Positions 1-8,457 are shown, numbered from the stretch's first letter. The stretch is 64,000 nucleotides of DNA from Methanococcoides alaskense (GCF_031454185.1 NZ_JAVDQI010000006.1:1-64000); one strand, 5' to 3'. Notes: generated from the letters alone by a model not told the origin. Translations and numbers: made by a program.

Positions 1-88
1 TTAAGAGATGCTTGAGCTGTATGAGGTGAAAGTCTCATGTACAGTTCTTAGGCGAGAAAGAGGGAGTAATCCTTCTGACTTAGCCGAC
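1..88 (+). mobile_element. Group II intron 3' end (domains V and VI), truncated by window edge
   Basis: Positions 14-47 fold as a typical group II intron domain V: GAGCTGT pairs with ACAGTTC, and the upper helix carries a GTGAAAG-type cap. A domain VI-like stem follows (GAGGGA at 60-65 with TCCTTC at 70-75, closed below by GGC/GCC). The intron would end near the AC at 87-88, where protein-coding sequence resumes. Any reverse transcriptase lies outside the window. The domain V call rests on its strongly conserved shape. The exact splice point is inferred. Confidence 0.7.
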
Positions 89-90
89 AG

Positions 91-204
91 ATGGGATTCT
101 TTAAGGGTACACTTCATTACATGAAGCAGAACGCTAGAGCTGATGAGCCATTTACTCTCAATGCTCATTTTAGAGAGAGGTTGGAGAAGTTGAAACAAGA
201 ATGA
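91..204 (+). pseudogene. 3' exon or remnant: C-terminal tail of an unidentified DNA-binding-type protein
   Basis: After the intron end an open frame runs MGFFKGTLHYMKQNA...RERLEKLKQE to a TGA at 202-204. The same tail recurs at 60443-60541, and a looser version ends the broken gene at 61668-62379. The pattern G-x-x-K-x-T-L-x-x-x-K followed by KPF-x-LN-x-x-x-RL looks like a C-terminal helix-turn-helix. Similar tails occur on some archaeal Cas1-like and other proteins, but the family cannot be settled from 38 residues. It is either the 3' exon of an intron-interrupted gene or a dead fragment. Confidence 0.45.
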
Positions 205-349
205 GCATAAATTATTTTGTGAGTGTCAAAAATAGTATCTTTTAACATTTCTCTCTTCTTAGAGATATCCGTGTAATTTTATTTTCAAATGAAAAAAGAA
301 TTGAAGCCATCAATAAATAATGGCTACGTGGATCTATACTTAGTTCAAT

Positions 350-1036
350 TCAGGAGTCTTTTTTGAGACACATAAACCAGTCCAGACAATATTTACCTTC
401 TTCTTCTGATTCAACTCTTTCTTTTGCAGCTCCACATGATCCAGGTGGTGGGATTATAACGTCATCGCCCGGATTCCAATTTGCAGGAGTGGCAATATTT
501 TCTTTATCTGATTTTTGCATTGCAATGACCATTCTTTTAATTTCATCCATGTTCCTTCCGTTAGACAATGGATAATAAAGAATTGCTCTTACTTTTGCTT
601 CAGGATCCATTATGAATACAGCTCTTACTGCCTGATCATCAGAAGCGTTTGGTTGAACCATTCCAAACATTTTAGCAACTTCCATTTTGATATCTGCAAT
701 TACAGGGAATAAAACTTCAACATTCTTCATACCCTTGTACTCAATCTTCTCTTTTATTGTCCTTAGCCATGCAATATGTGCATATTTACTATCAATGGAT
801 AAACCTATCAGTTCAGTATTAAGTTCACGGAATTCTTCTTGCATACTTGCAAATGTCATGAATTCTGTAGTGCATACGGGAGTAAAGTCTGCAGGATGAC
901 TGAATAATATTACCCACTTTCCTTTATAGTCTTCTGGAAAACTAATCTCTCCCATAGTGGTATCTACTTTGAAATTCGGTGCAACATCGCCTATTAATGG
1001 CATGGTAACTCGTTCTGTATTTTCAGTTTCACTCAT
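350..1036 (-). CDS. Peroxiredoxin (archaeal Prx6-type thioredoxin peroxidase)
   Basis: Reduces hydrogen peroxide and alkyl hydroperoxides in the cytoplasm, a common oxygen defence of anaerobic archaea. The 228-residue protein has the peroxidatic cysteine C55 in PVCTTE within an AhpC/TSA domain (about residues 13-165). The long C-terminal arm has C201, C217 and C223; archaeal relatives such as the Aeropyrum enzyme use C-terminal cysteines for resolution. A TGGAG Shine-Dalgarno lies about 9 nt before the ATG, and a TATA-like TTTATAGTA lies near 1090. An internal start at M12 (MPLIGD) is possible, since residues 1-11 are not part of the fold. It appears to be transcribed alone. Confidence 0.93.
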   Translation of the reverse strand: MSETENTERVTMPLIGDVAPNFKVDTTMGEISFPEDYKGKWVILFSHPADFTPVCTTEFMTFASMQEEFRELNTELIGLSIDSKYAHIAWLRTIKEKIEYKGMKNVEVLFPVIADIKMEVAKMFGMVQPNASDDQAVRAVFIMDPEAKVRAILYYPLSNGRNMDEIKRMVIAMQKSDKENIATPANWNPGDDVIIPPPGSCGAAKERVESEEEGKYCLDWFMCLKKDS

Positions 1037-1224
1037 CGTTAATTACTCCAGTATAGATCTGTAAGGAATATGTAAAAAGTTCATATATTACTATAAATAA
1101 CTTCCTGACATAATTAACAATGTTAACACTCGCACTAATTTCATTCAATATCTGTAAAAAATTCCCAACCCATTACTTTTAGGGATGAATAAACGAAAAA
1201 GAATTGTTTTAAATAATAAGAAAT

Positions 1225-1641
1225 ATGAAATTTCATGCTATGAAAACTTTGGATAATCTTTCACTTATTGCTCCTTGTGGGATGAACTGCGGAATTTGTA
1301 TAGCTTACCTGAGATACATAAATAAATGCCCTGGTTGTAGGGGATTAGATGTTACTCACTCCAAATGTAAACAGATCAAGCACTGTCCTACTTTTGAAAA
1401 TGGTAGGGCACAATTTTGTTTTGAGTGTGAAACATTTCCCTGCAGCAGATTGAAAAAATTAGATGAAAGGTATCAAACCAAATACAATATGAGTATGATC
1501 GAAAATCTCGAAAATATCAAAAAATTTGGTTTAAATGAATTTGTTGCAAATGAAAAGATACGATGGAAATGTCCTGAATGTGGGGGCACTATTTGTGTGC
1601 ACAAAGGATATTGCCATAGTTGTGGTAAGAAGAAAGAGTAA
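1225..1641 (+). CDS. DUF3795-type cysteine-rich protein
   Basis: A 138-residue soluble protein with the pattern of small archaeal and bacterial DUF3795 proteins: APCGMNCGICIAYL near residue 17, CPGCRG at about 36, FCFECETFPC at about 71, and a C-terminal zinc ribbon (CPECGG...CHSCGKK, about residues 113-134). The cysteine clusters imply metal (probably zinc) binding; no enzymatic role is known to me. The start may be M6 (MKTLDN), five codons in. It stands alone between a peroxiredoxin and a stretch of small orphan sequences. Confidence 0.75.
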   Translation: MKFHAMKTLDNLSLIAPCGMNCGICIAYLRYINKCPGCRGLDVTHSKCKQIKHCPTFENGRAQFCFECETFPCSRLKKLDERYQTKYNMSMIENLENIKKFGLNEFVANEKIRWKCPECGGTICVHKGYCHSCGKKKE

Positions 1642-1712
1642 AATCTATGAATAATTCTTTTTTTAATACCAGATATATTATAAGCTAAAGAACTTCGTAA
1701 TCTAATCAGAGA

Positions 1713-1768
1713 AGTTCGGTTTTTTAGACTTAACTATATCCCGAAGTATTGTGCGGGGATATATACGA
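1713..1768. repeat. Dispersed stem-loop repeat, copy 1
   Basis: The segment starting AGTTCGGTTTTTT matches 63453-63512 over about 55 nt with few differences. It contains a hairpin with arms TATATCCC (1735-1742) and GGGATATA (1756-1763). The hairpin and the loop bases GTGCG are kept in the other copy. No coding potential was seen. It may be an insertion-sequence end, a small miniature element or a small RNA. Confidence 0.55.
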
Positions 1769-1827
1769 CGTATAAAAAGTGTACGCTATCAAAAAGCACT
1801 TAGATTATTTATTATTTATTACCCTAA

Positions 1828-2017
1828 TTTGACAGTTTATAAAAATTAATGCTAATTTTGGTGGTTTTTTGCTTATTTTCCATCAATATTTGCCCAATCT
1901 GCAACTAAAATAAGAACATATCACAAATTATAGTTTTTACATAACATTAGTTAACATAAATCTTTAATTTAGTAACAACTGTCAAATTCTAAAAGGTTAA
2001 AAAATAGAACTGTCAAA
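1828..2017. repeat. Three copies of the 10-mer AACTGTCAAA in a gene-free stretch
   Basis: The stretch 1642-2118 has no gene. It holds the 10-mer AACTGTCAAA at 1977-1986 and 2008-2017, and its exact reverse complement at 1828-1837. A fourth copy lies in the gap near 44130. It could be a regulator binding site for the 2119 gene or residue of an old element. Confidence 0.35.
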
Positions 2018-2118
2018 CTTGGGTTATTACTTCAAAGATTCCAAAGTCCCATAATAGAGGAAGTGTTCTTTGCTAAAGAGGATATGAATTAAATATTTCC
2101 AGATCATTCAGTATCAAT

Positions 2119-2409
2119 ATGACAAAAAGAAAGAAAGATACGAGTGAATACGAATTACCCGATATTCAAAAAAACGCCTTGGATAATTGGATAACGTTAA
2201 ATATACTCCCACAAAAAATATCAAATAAAAATTACACCAGTTATGCGCTTAAACTTCTTTTTGAACAAACACCAGATGGTTTCTTCATCACAAATAAGCA
2301 GTTTAAAGAAGGGATGGTCAGATGTGATTTCTCACCTGTAAATAAAAATAAATTAAATTGGGATTTTCGAGTTTCTCTAAAATCTCCAGAGTTGAAATCA
2401 TCTAAATGA
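2119..2409 (+). CDS. Small hypothetical protein, possibly phage- or plasmid-derived
   Basis: A 96-residue soluble basic protein with no signal peptide or membrane segment. The central part (SYALKLLFEQTPDGFFITNK followed by QFKEGMV, about residues 41-67) resembles short proteins I associate with phages and plasmids, where a similar S-Y-x-L-K-x-x-F-E pattern leads to an F-x-I-T-N-x-x-F-K core. I cannot name the family. There is no clear Shine-Dalgarno before the ATG, so it could be leaderless. AT-rich flanks with repeated AACTGTCAAA motifs suggest acquired DNA. Confidence 0.45.
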   Translation: MTKRKKDTSEYELPDIQKNALDNWITLNILPQKISNKNYTSYALKLLFEQTPDGFFITNKQFKEGMVRCDFSPVNKNKLNWDFRVSLKSPELKSSK

Positions 2410-2748
2410 GGTTATAAACCTAACATATATTAAAAAAGCTTATCCTATTTTCCATAATAAAGGAAAACAGGTACGATCAATTCAACGTAACTCCCTTTAT
2501 GCAACAAAATCCTGAGTTTCCTCCTGAAATTCTTGGAAATCTGATGAGTGCCTACTATGGAGTTGTGGTATGAAGCAGGCTATCACTTTGAGTTATAAAA
2601 AGCAAAGTTGAAAGCAAAGTTTTCTACAAATATCTAATACTTTACTAATTATCTTTTGTTTAATTTCACACATCACTACATTTTTTATATCTGTTCTCCA
2701 CATAATTAGTATATTCAATATGTATGGTCAGATTGGGAGAAAGAATGG
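2410..2748. other. Gene-free stretch with a possible short gene remnant
   Basis: No convincing gene. A short open stretch near 2499-2573 (MQQNPEFPPEILGNLMSAYY, then a stop) reads like a protein fragment I cannot identify. The 3' half is AT-rich and presumably holds the promoter of the 2749 membrane protein. Confidence 0.4.
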
Positions 2749-3363
2749 ATGAATATAATAAACAGATTCTGGGAGGAACCCTTGGAGGTATCTCTTTTCT
2801 TCATTGGGTGGTTTTGGCTAGGATTTTCAATAATAGGGATGACTTTAGCCAACATGTACTTGCCTGATTCCATTTTAGATATTTATCACCTAATCGTAGG
2901 TGTTATCTATCTGCTTCCAATGTTTGTGATCGTGCTTAAGGTATTTAAGGGTAGGAATGTTGCTGGTCTGCCTTTGATGATCTGTTCTGGCATAATTGGA
3001 GTTTATGCGATCGTCATGCACATGAAGCTGAATCTAGGAGTTGACTATTTGGGACCGCTAAGCGAGATATTAAAGATAGTATTATTGCTAGTGTTGCTAG
3101 TAGCCGTACTGGTAAGTTTCTACATTTATGCTCGTTCAGTCGGATGCGACAACACTAAAAATTTGAAGATTATTTTGTTGATTTCTGCAATAAATGGTTT
3201 AGTAATTGTTTACAATGTGTTATTTGGAGGCTATGGTATACGGAGCGAATCCGTTGCTATTATGACGATTTTGTTCTTGTTCGTGTTAGAACCATTACTA
3301 GGGGGGATGTATGCCCGGGAAATTGTGGAAAGGGAAAACTGGGGGAGGAGTTTGAGGAAATAA
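2749..3363 (+). CDS. Six-helix integral membrane protein of unknown function
   Basis: A 204-residue protein made almost entirely of hydrophobic helices, at about residues 14-36, 42-64, 72-92, 105-127, 139-160 and 167-187, with short loops and a charged C-terminal end (REIVERENWGRSLRK). No catalytic or transport motif is visible. An overlapping ATG at 2745 is in another frame; the chosen ATG is preceded by a GGGAGAAAG purine stretch. The downstream neighbour is a tRNA gene on the opposite strand, so the gene is probably monocistronic. Confidence 0.6.
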   Translation: MNIINRFWEEPLEVSLFFIGWFWLGFSIIGMTLANMYLPDSILDIYHLIVGVIYLLPMFVIVLKVFKGRNVAGLPLMICSGIIGVYAIVMHMKLNLGVDYLGPLSEILKIVLLLVLLVAVLVSFYIYARSVGCDNTKNLKIILLISAINGLVIVYNVLFGGYGIRSESVAIMTILFLFVLEPLLGGMYAREIVERENWGRSLRK

Positions 3364-3462
3364 AATCACAAAAATGTGAGCTCTCGAAACCAGACTAGCT
3401 TCACTGGAACAAAGGATCATTGAATTAGAAAAACCGCCATGCAGCGAATCAGAAAAACCAGA

Positions 3463-3536
3463 TGGGCCCGGGGAGATTCGAACACCCGACCTCTGCCGTG
3501 TGAAGGCAACGTCATAACCAGCTAGACCACGAGCCC
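3463..3536 (-). tRNA. tRNA-Val (anticodon CAC)
   Basis: On the minus strand, acceptor GGGCTCG pairs with CGGGCCC, followed by discriminator A. The D-arm carries TGGTCTAGCTGGTTATGA. The anticodon loop TTCACAC sits between TTGCC and GGCAG, giving CAC for valine. The T-arm contains GTTCGAATC. The length is 74 nt, with no intron and no encoded CCA. Confidence 0.95.
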
Positions 3537-4094
3537 ATATTGAATTATAATAGTACCTGAGAAACTATAAGTCGATTATCAGGTGCTACAGAGCTTAAAT
3601 AGAGTTGATGGGCTATAAGTTTAACGGGGGTTACGGGAGTTTTATGTGGGTGAAGTTATTATTAAAACAATATATAAATGAACCTGTCGATTCATAGAAA
3701 CGTTTAAGTATTATTCATGTGTTTAGAGAATTGTACATCGGACGAGAACTTTGGGCAGTTTCTTGAAAAACGGATAAGTTACTACCCCTTGAACCACACA
3801 CAAACCACCATACTCCCCTTCCAGCTCAAAGTTCTTGACTGGTGTACATTTAACTCCTCCTTCGTGTATCGAGGTAGGGTGAGAACTCTGCCTTGAACTC
3901 CTCCTTTTCAATTTGATACTGATGCTTAATTATCAGTCTGATCTTTCGAGCGATATTGAAGATCGGCTTTAAGATCTGAGCAAGATCGGATTGTGGAATT
4001 TGAAAAAATGGTATGATATTGCATGCTATAATATGAAATTAGATCAAATGGGATTAAAGGACAGGAGTTTTTGGAAAGAATAAAGTGAGGGACT
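3537..4094. other. Gene-poor gap between tRNA-Val and the lipoprotein gene
   Basis: About 550 nt without a gene I can support. A short inverted repeat (ACCTGA near 3555 with TCAGGT near 3579) lies next to the tRNA. A minus-strand open frame at 3723-3911 has an unusual composition and two AAGGAGGAGTT direct repeats just upstream of or inside it. It looks like a remnant rather than a gene. Confidence 0.4.
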
Positions 4095-4559
4095 TTATCT
4101 TTCAAGGGCCAATCGTTTTCGCATCTTTGGAGAATCGATCCACATGCCTTTAAGTTCTCTTTCTCCGTCCTTCTCTATGAATATCAATCGGAAAATAGCA
4201 CCTTCCGGCTCATTTTCAAATACTACATTATAGACAACGGCCGAATGTCTTTCAGTAACAGTTATCTCGGCAAGTTCCTTGGAAGTATAATTCCCAACCT
4301 CGTCATGAACAATGTCCGTAAGTTCCAGGAACAGGTCTTCAGGAATGGCCTTTTTCATCGTTGGGTTGAAATTAGCAGAGAACTTGGTATAGTTCTTCTC
4401 ATTAAGTCCCTGAAGGGTATTTTCTGCTATCGGCTCAGCATATTCTTCAATGTCTCCATCCTCCACGCTCACTCCTTCAAGTTCAATGGAGGTGCATCCG
4501 CTGCAAATGATCGCCACTAAAACGACAAAGGCCATCAATAATGCTGTTCTTACTTTCAT
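4095..4559 (-). CDS. DUF3887-like lipoprotein downstream of a sensor kinase
   Basis: Exported lipid-anchored protein of 154 residues. The N-terminus has a hydrophobic signal (MKVRTALLMAFVVLVAIICS) followed by the lipobox cysteine in SGCTS. The mature part (residues 25-154) fits the DUF3887 pattern of a small alpha+beta domain. ATG at 4559 is preferred over the in-frame GTG three codons upstream because GTGAGG sits just before it. It starts about 9 nt after the histidine kinase stop, so it is co-transcribed with that kinase and may be its periplasmic partner. That role is inferred from position. Confidence 0.7.
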   Translation of the reverse strand: MKVRTALLMAFVVLVAIICSGCTSIELEGVSVEDGDIEEYAEPIAENTLQGLNEKNYTKFSANFNPTMKKAIPEDLFLELTDIVHDEVGNYTSKELAEITVTERHSAVVYNVVFENEPEGAIFRLIFIEKDGERELKGMWIDSPKMRKRLALER

Positions 4560-4568
4560 GTTCCTCAC

Positions 4569-6347
4569 TTAAGCTCCCTCTATCTCGGTGAAATCGTCCT
4601 CTTTCAGCTCTTTCGGTAATCTGAAAGTGAATGTGCTGCCCTTGCCTGTCTCGCTCTCAAGGTAAATGTTCCCGCCCTGTCCATCGATGATGCCCTTAAT
4701 GATCGCAAGCCCAAGCCCCGTGCCACCTGCCTTTCTTGTGGCAGTGCTGTCCACCTGATAGAACTTATCGAATATCTTATCACGTTTTTCCCTGGAGATA
4801 CCTATGCCATTATCCTTTATACTTGTCTGCAAATGATTATCATGATCTTCCACGATGATACTCACTTCTCCCTCTTCGGGGGTGAACTTGATCGCATTTG
4901 TCAGCAGGTTCACGAAGACCCTTATGAGCTTGTCCTTATCCGTCCTGATCACCGGCACATCTTCGGGGCAGTTCACCATGATCTTTATGCTCTTATCATT
5001 GGCATATTTTTGTACATTATGAAGGGCGATCTCGATTATCTCTTTGATGTTCACATCCTCGGGTATGAACTTCATCTTTCCTGATTCTATGCGGGAAATA
5101 TCCAGCAGGTCATCGACCATTCTCGCCTGTCTGTCAATGTTCCTTATAATAAGGTCCAGCATCTCTTCCTTGATCTCCCTGCTGCATTCGCTTTCCCTCA
5201 AGAACTCGCTGGAGGTCTTCATGGCTGTCAGAGGTGTCTTTAGCTCATGGGAGACCATTGAAACAAAATCATTCTTCAGACGGTCAAGTTCCTTTAATTT
5301 CTTGTTAGCGTTCTGGAGATAATCGTTCGACCTTTCCAGCTCCGATGTCTTGCTTTTCACCTCATCCTCAAGGGTCTTGTTCCAGGAGAACAGGATCAGG
5401 GCGATAAATGCACTGATGAAGAGGATGAATGCGATGGAGATCATTGCAAAAATGCCCTGCTTGACATAGACCGACTGGATAAGTGATCCAACATACCACA
5501 AGGGAGTAACAACGCCCACGGACCATTGCTGGTTATACCAGTTCACAGGCACATAAGAGATTATCTTCTCTTCGAGGAAACCATTCTTGTTCCTTTCGGA
5601 AAACTGTCCGCTACCTGAAAGTCCTTCTGTCTGCATACCGATGATATCAAGACGCCTGTGGTCAGGCTCGTTTATGATATTGAAATAATTATTTCCTACC
5701 AGGTGATCATCGGAACTATCGTAAAGCAGCTTTGCATTATCATCGATGAGATAAACATATCCCGATTCATATTCCGTTTTTATGGTCTGCTTCGTGATCT
5801 CATCCATCTCGATTATAGCAACTATCGCCCCTTCGAAACTGCCATCATCAAGATAAAGGGGTATCCAAACATAGAGCGCAAGTTCACCCTCTAAAGTAGT
5901 GAGTGGATTGGTGATGTAGGTCTCATCTGTGTCTTTTATTTTTTCAAAAGCAGCAGCCTTATCATTCTCATAAAGATCGTATCCAATGGGCACATTCTCT
6001 TCAGGATATCCCGAGACTATTATGCCTGTACTGTTTACGTATTCGATGGCATGGAAGCCTTCAGACTCATTATACACTATCGAAAAAATGGTATTGAAAT
6101 TATCATCGGGGATATTATAATGGTTCCTTGAGATAATCTCAAGCATTGTGACCTTTTCGTTCAGGAATGTAGTGATGCCGGTCGATATCTGTTGTGCCTG
6201 GCTGGTCTGTTCCCGGGTGAACATCTCAACAAAAAGGTCTTCTACCTCTGTATTTGCCCTGATGCCCAGAAAAAGGATGGAAGAAATGAAAAGCATCGTT
6301 ATCATTACAACAATGATAACGTTCCATCTGCTTTTTGTGGCGAACAT
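4569..6347 (-). CDS. Membrane sensor histidine kinase with extracellular dCache-type domain
   Basis: The 592-residue protein has TM1 at about residues 10-28, an extracellular sensor (about 30-295) of double-Cache style with a Y-V-Y-L-I-D-D strand, and TM2 at about 298-320. A coiled linker (325-355) leads to a HisKA domain with phospho-acceptor H367 in VSHELKTPL and a HATPase_c domain with N484 (N box), D512 in DNGIG and GGTGLGL at 541-547. All catalytic motifs are intact. The response regulator is encoded 32 nt upstream and a lipoprotein immediately downstream, forming one operon. Cache domains usually bind small metabolites; the ligand here is unknown. Confidence 0.93.
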   Translation of the reverse strand: MFATKSRWNVIIVVMITMLFISSILFLGIRANTEVEDLFVEMFTREQTSQAQQISTGITTFLNEKVTMLEIISRNHYNIPDDNFNTIFSIVYNESEGFHAIEYVNSTGIIVSGYPEENVPIGYDLYENDKAAAFEKIKDTDETYITNPLTTLEGELALYVWIPLYLDDGSFEGAIVAIIEMDEITKQTIKTEYESGYVYLIDDNAKLLYDSSDDHLVGNNYFNIINEPDHRRLDIIGMQTEGLSGSGQFSERNKNGFLEEKIISYVPVNWYNQQWSVGVVTPLWYVGSLIQSVYVKQGIFAMISIAFILFISAFIALILFSWNKTLEDEVKSKTSELERSNDYLQNANKKLKELDRLKNDFVSMVSHELKTPLTAMKTSSEFLRESECSREIKEEMLDLIIRNIDRQARMVDDLLDISRIESGKMKFIPEDVNIKEIIEIALHNVQKYANDKSIKIMVNCPEDVPVIRTDKDKLIRVFVNLLTNAIKFTPEEGEVSIIVEDHDNHLQTSIKDNGIGISREKRDKIFDKFYQVDSTATRKAGGTGLGLAIIKGIIDGQGGNIYLESETGKGSTFTFRLPKELKEDDFTEIEGA

Positions 6348-6379
6348 ATGAGGTCAGCACGAAAAGTGCGTTAAAATAG

Positions 6380-6892
6380 TTAGTCCTGTGTTCTTCTCAA
6401 CACAGTCTTTATTCTTGCCTTCAGCTCTTTCAGATTGAATGGCTTGGTCATGTAATCATCAGCGCCAATATCCAGACCCTCAACCTTGTCATTGATCTCT
6501 CCCTTTGCTGTGAGCATGATCACAGGTATGTTCTCATAGAGAGGTTCTTCTTTCAATCTTCTGCATACTTCAAAGCCGTCCATATCAGGCATCATAACGT
6601 CAAGAAGGATCACATCGGGTATATCGGACTTAAGCACATCAAAGACCATGGCTCCGTTGTTTGCTTCAATGACATTGTATCCGTCTGCTTCGAGGGCTCT
6701 CTTGGTAGCAATGACAGCATCTGGTTCATCATCTACAATAAGGACCTTCTGTCTTGTATCCGACAGGCTCTCAATGGTCTTGGCCACTATGTCCTCAGAA
6801 ACAGAAAGTTGATCTGCTATGTCCTTTGCATTGATCTCAGGCTGCTGTTCGAGAAGTCCCAGTATGTCTTTTTCAAGCGTTTCTTTTTCCAT
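6380..6892 (-). CDS. Response regulator with N-terminal helix-turn-helix-like segment and receiver domain
   Basis: Partner of the adjacent histidine kinase. From ATG at 6892 the protein has 170 residues. The first 45 or so (three helices, INAKDIADQLSVSEDIVAK) resemble a winged-helix DNA-binding segment. The rest is a receiver domain with the acidic pair VDDE, phospho-acceptor aspartate in LLDVMMPDMDG, threonine in MLTAKG and lysine in MTKPF. The arrangement HTH then REC is the reverse of the common bacterial order. A TTG six codons upstream (6910) is the alternative start. The divergent wHTH gene at 7043 shares its promoter region, which has two AAAGCCTT repeats at 6952 and 7001. Confidence 0.88.
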   Translation of the reverse strand: MEKETLEKDILGLLEQQPEINAKDIADQLSVSEDIVAKTIESLSDTRQKVLIVDDEPDAVIATKRALEADGYNVIEANNGAMVFDVLKSDIPDVILLDVMMPDMDGFEVCRRLKEEPLYENIPVIMLTAKGEINDKVEGLDIGADDYMTKPFNLKELKARIKTVLRRTQD

Positions 6893-7042
6893 ATATACCA
6901 CTACTTTCAAATGTATTTAAACATAAATGGATGATATTATTAAAGCCTTTCTAAATATGATAAGGTCTATTTATATATTGTACTAATAGCCAATTATGAG
7001 AAAGCCTTATAAATTATTATCGTATATTTAAGGGTGATGTCA

Positions 7043-7324
7043 ATGGACGCTCTTGAGAAAATATTTGGAAAGACTGCACAGATAACAGTTCTAAAGAACC
7101 TAATTCAGCATAAAGGGGAATCTACTTATCTCTCCGGTATTGCGGAAGAGACCGGTCTGTCCCACTCAAGTGTTGCCAGGGTGATCGAACCCCTTCTCAA
7201 AGCCAACATCGTCATTGAAAAGCGTCTTGGGAAACAGATCCGCACCTTCAGTCTGAATCTTGACAGTGAACTTACCAATCATATCCTTGATTTCTACGGA
7301 CGGCTCGAAAAGATGAAACTCTGA
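7043..7324 (+). CDS. Small winged-helix transcription regulator
   Basis: A 93-residue protein with a helix-turn-helix (residues about 24-50, with GIAEETGLSHSSVARVIEPL as recognition region) and a wing, typical of archaeal ArsR/MarR-like single-domain regulators. ATG at 7043 is chosen because GGTGAT at 7033-7038 is a perfect archaeal Shine-Dalgarno for it; upstream in-frame GTG and ATG codons overlap that signal. It is divergent from the two-component operon. The two AAAGCCTT repeats in between could be its own operator. Confidence 0.82.
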   Translation: MDALEKIFGKTAQITVLKNLIQHKGESTYLSGIAEETGLSHSSVARVIEPLLKANIVIEKRLGKQIRTFSLNLDSELTNHILDFYGRLEKMKL

Positions 7325-7357
7325 TCATTTCGTTTCTATTTTTCAACTCAACGTTCA

Positions 7358-8137
7358 TTATTCCCGTTGAATACCGATGTCGTATTCTTCGATATATTCT
7401 GCATCCACGGTTTCGACCTTCTCGATGGATCCTACAGTTTCTTCTTCATCCAGTTCGATATCGTCAAAACTGGTGTAATCGTTTTCATTGGTCATATATG
7501 AATTTGCATTTCCAAGCAGGTTCTTTGCAAGAATTCCTGAAAGTTTTGCCATCCAATTCATAAAATGCAGTGAAATTATCCCAAAGATCATCCCAAAGAA
7601 CATCATCATCAAAGCACTAGCAAAAGAATCGATGACGAACGTGCTGGTCCCAATACTGTAACCGATGTCGGTAAGCTTGTAGGCAAAGGGTGTTGCAATA
7701 AAAGCAAGAGTGATGCCTATCAATGTGAAGGAAACTATCAATGTAAATATGCCCAATGGGAACTTAATGAAAAGGAACACAAGTCCCTTCCATGTCACAG
7801 GGTTTAGGATATAGCTCTTTATCTTCTCCAAGCTCTTCTGTTTTCCTACACAACGATTCTCCATGGGTGGTATGTCCACTCCCAGAAGCCAGATCGCAAG
7901 TTGCCTTTCAAAAGCGGCAAGTTCCCACCATGCAACGAGCATCAAAAGCAGGATGGGAAGTCCGATAAGGGTTATAGAAAGACCTAAACCCATGGAAAGT
8001 CCGGTAACAAGGAATATGAAATAGGCTGTTCCGAGGGGGAATGTGAACAAAAGGTACGTCAGATTCAGATAGGTCTGTTTTTTAGTGACCACTCCGAAGA
8101 GATCACGTATCCATTTTGTTATATCATTTAGACCCAT
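7358..8137 (-). CDS. Sensor-domain (PF13796-like) membrane protein with acidic tail
   Basis: A 259-residue membrane protein. Two hairpins of helices (about residues 26-72 and 115-152) and a last helical pair (about 165-197) match the 'putative sensor' domain found in actinobacterial kinases and as stand-alone proteins in archaea. The last 45 residues are soluble and strongly acidic (FDDIELDEEE...VDAEYIEEYDIG). ATG at 8137 is preferred over 8146, since GGAG lies 10 nt before it and only 1 nt before the other. It is the last gene of the ABC export operon and may modulate that transporter. Confidence 0.72.
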   Translation of the reverse strand: MGLNDITKWIRDLFGVVTKKQTYLNLTYLLFTFPLGTAYFIFLVTGLSMGLGLSITLIGLPILLLMLVAWWELAAFERQLAIWLLGVDIPPMENRCVGKQKSLEKIKSYILNPVTWKGLVFLFIKFPLGIFTLIVSFTLIGITLAFIATPFAYKLTDIGYSIGTSTFVIDSFASALMMMFFGMIFGIISLHFMNWMAKLSGILAKNLLGNANSYMTNENDYTSFDDIELDEEETVGSIEKVETVDAEYIEEYDIGIQRE

Positions 8138-8172
8138 GTGGAACATTCTCCTTTATACCGATAATATTCGTA

Positions 8173-8421
8173 TCATACATCCGCTGCATCAGAAACCGCA
8201 TTGCGCTTTGTTCTTCTGAATATGAAATATATCAGTGCACCTAATAATTGTGCGAATACTATAATAATAACCCATAAAAGTTTATCATTTCCATGCGATG
8301 GCTCGTTCATAATACAATCGATAAGCATCCATATCCAGAAAATGGTACTTCCTATCGCAATCCCTGCAAATAGCAGGAACAACAAAATATGTACCGGGAA
8401 GAATATCCAGCTATCGATCAT
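8173..8421 (-). CDS. PLDc_N-type two-helix membrane protein
   Basis: An 82-residue protein with two transmembrane helices (about 7-36 and 47-68), the motif FWIWMLIDCIMNEP between them and the terminal FRRTKRNA. This is the short stand-alone form of the phospholipase D N-terminal domain (PLDc_N). No catalytic part is present. A GGTGA Shine-Dalgarno precedes the ATG. It lies between the ABC permease and the sensor-domain protein in the same direction, so it probably belongs to that membrane complex. Confidence 0.78.
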   Translation of the reverse strand: MIDSWIFFPVHILLFLLFAGIAIGSTIFWIWMLIDCIMNEPSHGNDKLLWVIIIVFAQLLGALIYFIFRRTKRNAVSDAADV

Positions 8422-8457
8422 ATTATCTTCACCTTAGCATTTTATAGTTTCGTTCTT

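Noticed and set aside
3369..3462. Short frame reading LETRLASLEQRIIELEKPP, similar to the coiled-coil start of some transposases
   Set aside because: Under 30 residues and interrupted by the tRNA gene; too short to call.
3723..3911. Minus-strand open frame of 62 codons
   Set aside because: No recognisable motif or start signal; composition and internal direct repeats look like a decayed element.
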